Of a DNA stretch of 37,892 nt, positions 34,340 to 37,892 are shown piece after piece. Under the pieces are notes generated by a model. That model made no database searches, was not told the DNA's origin, and saw only the letters and a list, made by a program, of their open reading frames with translations. Location: NCBI GenBank assembly GCA_030066885.1, contig JASJAT010000046.1, positions 1-37,892 of the forward strand. Reading direction: 5' to 3'. The position numbers and the translations under genes were made by a program. How positions within the stretch are numbered: the first letter of the stretch is position 1; the number at the start of each line of letters is the position of its first letter. This DNA comes from Arenicellales bacterium. GTDB taxonomy: Bacteria > Pseudomonadota > Gammaproteobacteria > Arenicellales > JAANXG01.

Positions 34340-35428
34340 ATGAGACTAATGAATATAAGTAAGCTGTTGTTAATATCCACTGCGGGGGTGATGTCGGCGA
34401 TATTGAGCTTGGCTGCCCTCGGCGCCGACTCGCTTAAAATTGGCTTTGTTTACGTCAGCCCTATCGGAGATGCGGGTTGGACCTACCAGCACGACCAGGG
34501 CCGACTGCAGATGGAAGAGGCCCTTGGCGGCAAAGTGGAAACCAAATATATCGAAAGCGTACCCGAGGGCGGCGAGTCGGAACGTGTAATACGGCAGTTT
34601 GCTACCGATGGCTATGGCTTGGTGTTTACTACTTCTTTTGGTTACATGAACCCGACCATAAAAGTTGCCAAGCAGTTCCCCAAAGTCGTATTCGAGCACG
34701 CCACCGGTTATAAGAGCGCTAAGAATGTTGGAACTTATGTCGCCCGGTTTTATGAGGGAAGATACCTGGCAGGTATCGTCGCAGGGAAAATGACCAAGAG
34801 TAACGTCGCGGGCTATGTTGCCGCTTTTCCGATTCCAGAGGTATTGCGTGGAATCAATGCTTTTACTTTGGGTATGCGCAGCGTTAACCCCGACGCCACG
34901 GTCAAGGTTATTTGGGTTAACTCCTGGTTTGATCCCGGTCGTGAGCGTGAAGCGGCAGATGTGTTCATTGCCCAAGGTGCGGATGTGGTGACCCACCACA
35001 CCGATTCCACAGCCGTTGTTCAGGCCGCCGAGGAAGCCGGTGTATGGTCGGTGGGCTATCACTCCGATATGTCCAAATACGGCCCGAAGAGCCACTTGAC
35101 CGCAGCCACCCACCACTGGGGCGACTACTATACGAAGGTCGCTGAAGAAGTGATGGGGGGAAACTGGGCGAGTACGGATATCTGGTGGGGTATTAAAGAA
35201 GGCATGATTAAATTGGCGCCTTTAAACCAGGCCGTTCCTGAAGACGTAGCCAAGCATGTCGCAGAAAAGGAAGCTGCCATTAAAGATGGGTCGCTGCATC
35301 CTTTCCAAGGCCCGATCAAGAACCAGGCGGGCGAAGAGGTTGTTGCAGCGGGCACAGCTCTGACCGACGAGGACCTATTGAAAATGGAGTGGTACGTCGA
35401 GGGTGTGGAAGGAAAACTTCCTAAGTAA
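34340..35428 (+). CDS. BMP-family substrate-binding protein
   Basis: A 362-residue periplasmic binding protein of the BmpA/PnrA (Med) family, which in characterised relatives binds nucleosides. From the ATG at 34340 it has a signal peptide (MRLMNISKLLLISTAGVMSAILSLAALGA) with cleavage near Ala-Leu-Gly-Ala; there is no lipobox cysteine, so it is a soluble periplasmic protein, unlike the lipoprotein versions of Gram-positives. Mature domain motifs: 'IGFVYVSPIGDAGWTYQHDQGRLQMEEALG', 'VFTTSFGYMNPTIKVAKQFPKVVFEHATGYK' and 'FYEGRYLAGIVAGKMTKSNVAGYVAAFPIPEVLRGINAF'. The ATG has GGGGAG upstream; the track's TTG at 34307 is less likely. Ligand: purine nucleoside or base, from context. Confidence 0.88.
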   Translation: MRLMNISKLLLISTAGVMSAILSLAALGADSLKIGFVYVSPIGDAGWTYQHDQGRLQMEEALGGKVETKYIESVPEGGESERVIRQFATDGYGLVFTTSFGYMNPTIKVAKQFPKVVFEHATGYKSAKNVGTYVARFYEGRYLAGIVAGKMTKSNVAGYVAAFPIPEVLRGINAFTLGMRSVNPDATVKVIWVNSWFDPGREREAADVFIAQGADVVTHHTDSTAVVQAAEEAGVWSVGYHSDMSKYGPKSHLTAATHHWGDYYTKVAEEVMGGNWASTDIWWGIKEGMIKLAPLNQAVPEDVAKHVAEKEAAIKDGSLHPFQGPIKNQAGEEVVAAGTALTDEDLLKMEWYVEGVEGKLPK

Positions 35429-35440
35429 CCAATCTTGAAT

Positions 35441-35469
35441 ACAGCGCCGGTAGGGGACACCGGCGCTGT
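35441..35469. terminator. Strong hairpin between binding protein and puuD
   Basis: ACAGCGCCGGT-aggggac-ACCGGCGCTGT is a perfect 11-bp stem with a 7-nt loop, starting 12 bp after the binding-protein stop and ending 17 bp before the puuD ATG. No U tract follows, so it is unlikely to end transcription fully. It more likely protects the upstream mRNA and lowers downstream expression, as often seen after binding-protein genes. Confidence 0.55.
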
Positions 35470-35486
35470 CCAATCGCCACCTTCAG

Positions 35487-36689
35487 ATGGAAGCATACGT
35501 TGTTGACTGGTTGAGCCTGGTTGGTCGCTGGGTTCACCTGGTCACTGGTATCGCGTGGATCGGTGCGTCATTTTATTTTGTATGGCTCGACAATCACCTG
35601 GAGCCACCCAAACAACAAGCGGACGTCGATCGAGGTGTTGGTGGCGAGGTATGGTCCGTCCATGGCGGCGGGTTTTACCACGCACAAAAATATAAATTAA
35701 CACCGCCCAAGTTACCGGAGACTTTACACTGGTTTAAATGGGAAGCGTATTCGACCTGGTTGTCAGGCATATTCTTACTGATACTCATATATTGGTACAG
35801 TGCGGAGGTTTACCTGATCGACACAAGGATTTCCGATATCAGTAAACCGATCGCCATTACCATCGGAATCACATCGCTGATAGGAGGTTGGATTGTATAC
35901 GACCTTTTGTGTAAATCTCCTCTGGGGCAGAAGGATTCAACCTTGGGGATTGTCCTGTTTGTCTTTGTTGTGGTTGCAGCTTTTCTCCTGTGTCAGGTCT
36001 TCAGCGGACGTGGCGCTTTTATTCATTTTGGTGCGATGCTGGGCACCATCATGGTTGCCAACGTGGCCATGGTCATCATTCCGGGGCAAAAAGAGCTGGT
36101 CAACGCGACGAAAGAAGGTCGCGACCCAGACCCAAAACATGGCATCAAAGGCAAACAGCGTTCGGTTCACAATACCTATTTCACCCTGCCGGTGTTGTTC
36201 GTCATGATCAGCAATCACTACGCCATGACCTATGGCCACGAATATAACTGGTTGATTCTCGTAGCCCTTTCCCTCGCCGGTGCACTGGTCCGGGTTTACT
36301 TTGTTGCCCGCCATAGCGGCAGAGCATCTCCAATACCTTTGGTTATCAGCGTCATTCTGTTACTCGGTGTAGCGGCGGCTATTGTCCCGGGCTCGGCCGC
36401 GACCAAGAGCATCGAGGCGACATCAAAATTAAGCTTTGCACAAGTTGAGTCGGTTATTAAGCAACGATGTGCCAGTTGTCATGCCAGTCAACCTACTCAA
36501 CCCGGTTTCACCGGCGCACCAGCAGGTATCGTGTTCGACAGCGCCAAGGATATCGTCAACCAGGCCATACAAATCCATCAACAGACCGTAGTCAGTAAGG
36601 TTATGCCAATAGGCAACCTGACCGGAATGACCGAGGAGGAAAGGTCATTGATAGATAGTTGGTTCAAGGCCGGCGCCAAGATAGATTAG
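35487..36689 (+). CDS. puuD: Membrane urate oxidase with C-terminal cytochrome c domain
   Basis: A 400-residue PuuD-type urate hydroxylase that oxidises urate to 5-hydroxyisourate and passes electrons to the respiratory chain instead of to O2 directly. Residues 1-310 hold about eight membrane helices with the family's 'WVHLVTGIAWIGASFYFVWLDNHLEPP', 'VHGGGFYHAQKYKLTPPKLPETLHWFKWEAYSTWLSG' and 'KGKQRSVHNTYFTLPVLFVMISNHY'. The last about 75 residues are a cytochrome c domain: haem-binding 'CASCH' near 328 and a likely axial methionine in 'KVMPIGNLTG'. It replaces the soluble uricase; none is in the window. It lies after the strong hairpin and is followed by an inverted-repeat insertion before puuE. 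Confidence 0.92.
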   Translation: MEAYVVDWLSLVGRWVHLVTGIAWIGASFYFVWLDNHLEPPKQQADVDRGVGGEVWSVHGGGFYHAQKYKLTPPKLPETLHWFKWEAYSTWLSGIFLLILIYWYSAEVYLIDTRISDISKPIAITIGITSLIGGWIVYDLLCKSPLGQKDSTLGIVLFVFVVVAAFLLCQVFSGRGAFIHFGAMLGTIMVANVAMVIIPGQKELVNATKEGRDPDPKHGIKGKQRSVHNTYFTLPVLFVMISNHYAMTYGHEYNWLILVALSLAGALVRVYFVARHSGRASPIPLVISVILLLGVAAAIVPGSAATKSIEATSKLSFAQVESVIKQRCASCHASQPTQPGFTGAPAGIVFDSAKDIVNQAIQIHQQTVVSKVMPIGNLTGMTEEERSLIDSWFKAGAKID

Positions 36690-36794
36690 TGTCCATGCGC
36701 CAAGACGCCAAGAACGCAGTAGTGGTAGGTGGATGTACCGTTAAAGGAGCCAAGGATGCAAAGGTTTATTCTTGTGAAAAACGTGGATGGACAC
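36689..36794. repeat. Small inverted-repeat element between puuD and puuE
   Basis: About 106 bp bounded by GTGTCCAT (36689-36696) and ATGGACAC (36787-36794). It contains CGCCAAGACGCCAAG and GCCAAGGATGCAAAGG, motifs of a dispersed family found widely in proteobacterial genomes. It starts at the last base of the puuD stop codon, as expected for a MITE-like insertion. No coding content. Confidence 0.5.
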
Positions 36795-36823
36795 GGGACT
36801 AAGCGAGATGGAGATATCAAATT

Positions 36824-37732
36824 ATGACTGACTACCCACGTGATCTGATTGGCTACGGTGCCCAACCGGTGAATCCCAAGTGGCCGGATAATGCACGCAT
36901 TGCGGTACAGTTTGTCGTCAACTATGAAGAAGGCGGTGAGCGCTGCGTTCTACATGGTGACACCGAGTCGGAGGCTTTTCTATCCGAGATTATCGGTGCA
37001 GTTCCGATCCCGGGTGCACGCCACGTTAATATGGAATCGATATACGAATACGGACCACGCGCTGGCTTTTGGCGTTTGCACCGCTTGTTTACAGCACGGC
37101 AAATCCCGGTTACGGTTTTCGGTGTGACTATGGCTCTGGAGCGTAATCCAGTTGTTGTGGAGGCCATGGTGAACGCGGACTGGGAAATTGCCTGCCACGG
37201 CTACCGGTGGATCGACTATCAGAATATCGATGAGTCGGTAGAATGGGATCACCTGGTCAAAGCCATTGAAATTCACACGCGAGTGGTTGGTGAGCGTCCA
37301 CTGGGATGGTACTTAGGCCGGTGTAGTCCGAATACGCATCGGTTGGTCGCTGAAGAAGGTGGTTTCCTTTACAACGCAGATTCCTATGCGGATGATGTGC
37401 CGTACTGGGACTATTCCTACGACACTAAACAACTTATCGTCCCTTATACGCTCGATGTGAACGATATGCGTTTTTCGACCAACCAGGGTTTTAACTCGGG
37501 TGAGCAGTTTTACAACTATCTTAAAGATACCTTTGATGTGTTGTACGCAGAGGGAGAAGCCGTCCCGAAGATGATGTCCGTAGGATTGCACTGTCGTCTG
37601 GTCGGTCGCCCAGGGCGCATAGCAGGGCTACAGAAGTTTATCGAATATATCGATCGGCATGAGCAAGTCTGGTTCGCTAAACGCATCGATATCGCCAGAC
37701 ACTGGTATCAGCACCACCCGGCAAAAGAGTAA
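36824..37732 (+). CDS. puuE: Allantoinase PuuE (polysaccharide deacetylase fold)
   Basis: A 302-residue metal-independent-type allantoinase of the polysaccharide-deacetylase fold, opening allantoin to allantoate. The start 'YPRDLIGYGAQPVNPKWPDNARIAVQFVVNYEEGGERCVLHGD' and 'SIYEYGPRAGFWRLHRLF', 'WEIACHGYRWIDYQNI', 'GWYLGRCSPNTHRLV' and 'MSVGLHCRLVGRPGRIAGLQKFIEYI' match PuuE proteins closely in order and length. Unlike the amidohydrolase allantoinase AllB, it needs no dinuclear zinc site. ATG start; the ribosome site is weak (GAGAT). It ends 6 bp before the uraD start. Confidence 0.92.
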   Translation: MTDYPRDLIGYGAQPVNPKWPDNARIAVQFVVNYEEGGERCVLHGDTESEAFLSEIIGAVPIPGARHVNMESIYEYGPRAGFWRLHRLFTARQIPVTVFGVTMALERNPVVVEAMVNADWEIACHGYRWIDYQNIDESVEWDHLVKAIEIHTRVVGERPLGWYLGRCSPNTHRLVAEEGGFLYNADSYADDVPYWDYSYDTKQLIVPYTLDVNDMRFSTNQGFNSGEQFYNYLKDTFDVLYAEGEAVPKMMSVGLHCRLVGRPGRIAGLQKFIEYIDRHEQVWFAKRIDIARHWYQHHPAKE

Positions 37733-37738
37733 TAAACT

Positions 37739-37892
37739 GTGTCTTCACCTCGGTTTAAGCCGCCTCCCAGTGAAATGACCAAAGAGGAGTTTGTATCGCG
37801 ATATGGTGGGGTATACGAACACTCGCCTTGGATCGCAGAGAGGGCATGGGAGAGCGGACTGGAGACGACCCACGATTCGGTAGAAGGTCTCA
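37739..37892 (+). CDS. uraD: OHCU decarboxylase, 5' part (cut by window edge)
   Basis: Only the first 51 codons are in the window and the frame is still open at the end. The start GTG at 37739 gives 'FKPPPSEMTKEEFVSRYGGVYEHSPWIAERAWESG', which fits the N terminus of 2-oxo-4-hydroxy-4-carboxy-5-ureidoimidazoline decarboxylase; 'YEHSPWIAERAW' is characteristic. An ATG at 37775 is possible but would cut off the conserved 'PSEM' lead. The enzyme makes (S)-allantoin from OHCU. It lies 6 bp after puuE, so it is in the same operon. Confidence 0.85.
   Translation, partial: MSSPRFKPPPSEMTKEEFVSRYGGVYEHSPWIAERAWESGLETTHDSVEGL

Noticed and set aside
34370-35116. 248-aa minus-strand ORF opposite the binding-protein gene
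   Set aside because: Antisense shadow of the BMP-family gene; no recognisable domain.

Overview
The window looks like accessory chromosome of a proteobacterium, most likely an uncultured gammaproteobacterium. This rests on moderate GC, short 'GTAGGAGCGGC...' and 'TCATTCCCGC...GCGGGAATCC' palindromes of the kind common in gammaproteobacterial intergenic DNA, NhaA, membrane-type urate oxidase (PuuD), and RpoD/SD-type gene starts. No rRNA, tRNA, CRISPR array, phage module or intact transposase was found. Assignments come from reading the translations; no database search was possible.

Layout. (1) 46-4261, minus strand: alpha/beta hydrolase, carboxymuconolactone decarboxylase-like protein, MDR oxidoreductase and an EamA exporter. 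(2) 4358-5542, plus: a MetC-type cystathionine beta-lyase, then a 600-bp gene-free stretch packed with palindromic repeats. (3) 6149-7906, minus: class III cyclase/TPR protein. (4) 7976-9741: a type I sulfatase gene fitted almost exactly between two copies of a 'GGGGACAGTATACTTTTT' palindrome. (5) 9753-12937, plus: ureidoglycolate lyase-like, endonuclease/exonuclease/phosphatase-fold enzyme, a second trans-sulfuration PLP enzyme, and a broken class III cyclase. (6) 12979-21751: assorted genes in mixed orientation (secreted hypothetical, class II aldolase, orphan ParA, cysteine desulfurase, NhaA, two small exported/membrane proteins, two methyltransferases). (7) 21976-25305, minus: a very large SAM-cyclase-AAA-TPR signalling ATPase. 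(8) 25444-37892, plus: a 12.4-kb purine/urate catabolic gene set that runs off the right edge.

The right third is the coherent system. A BMP-type ABC transporter (binding protein, ATPase, two permeases) probably imports purine nucleosides or bases. XdhA/XdhB (with the maturation factor XdhC) make urate from hypoxanthine and xanthine. PuuD, a membrane urate oxidase with a C-terminal cytochrome c domain, makes 5-hydroxyisourate. UraH and UraD (the latter cut by the window edge) convert it to allantoin, and PuuE opens allantoin to allantoate. The ureidoglycolate lyase-like gene at 9753 would act two steps later but lies 16 kb away; the allantoate-to-ureidoglycolate step is not in the window. The pathway is known; the arrangement with its own transporter and no soluble uricase is what stands out.

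The least explained material is intergenic: several palindromic repeat families that touch or enter coding sequences (sulfatase start and stop, hydrolase C terminus), a three-copy composite repeat, and a small inverted-repeat insertion between puuD and puuE. I found no convincing new defence, CRISPR or mobile system.
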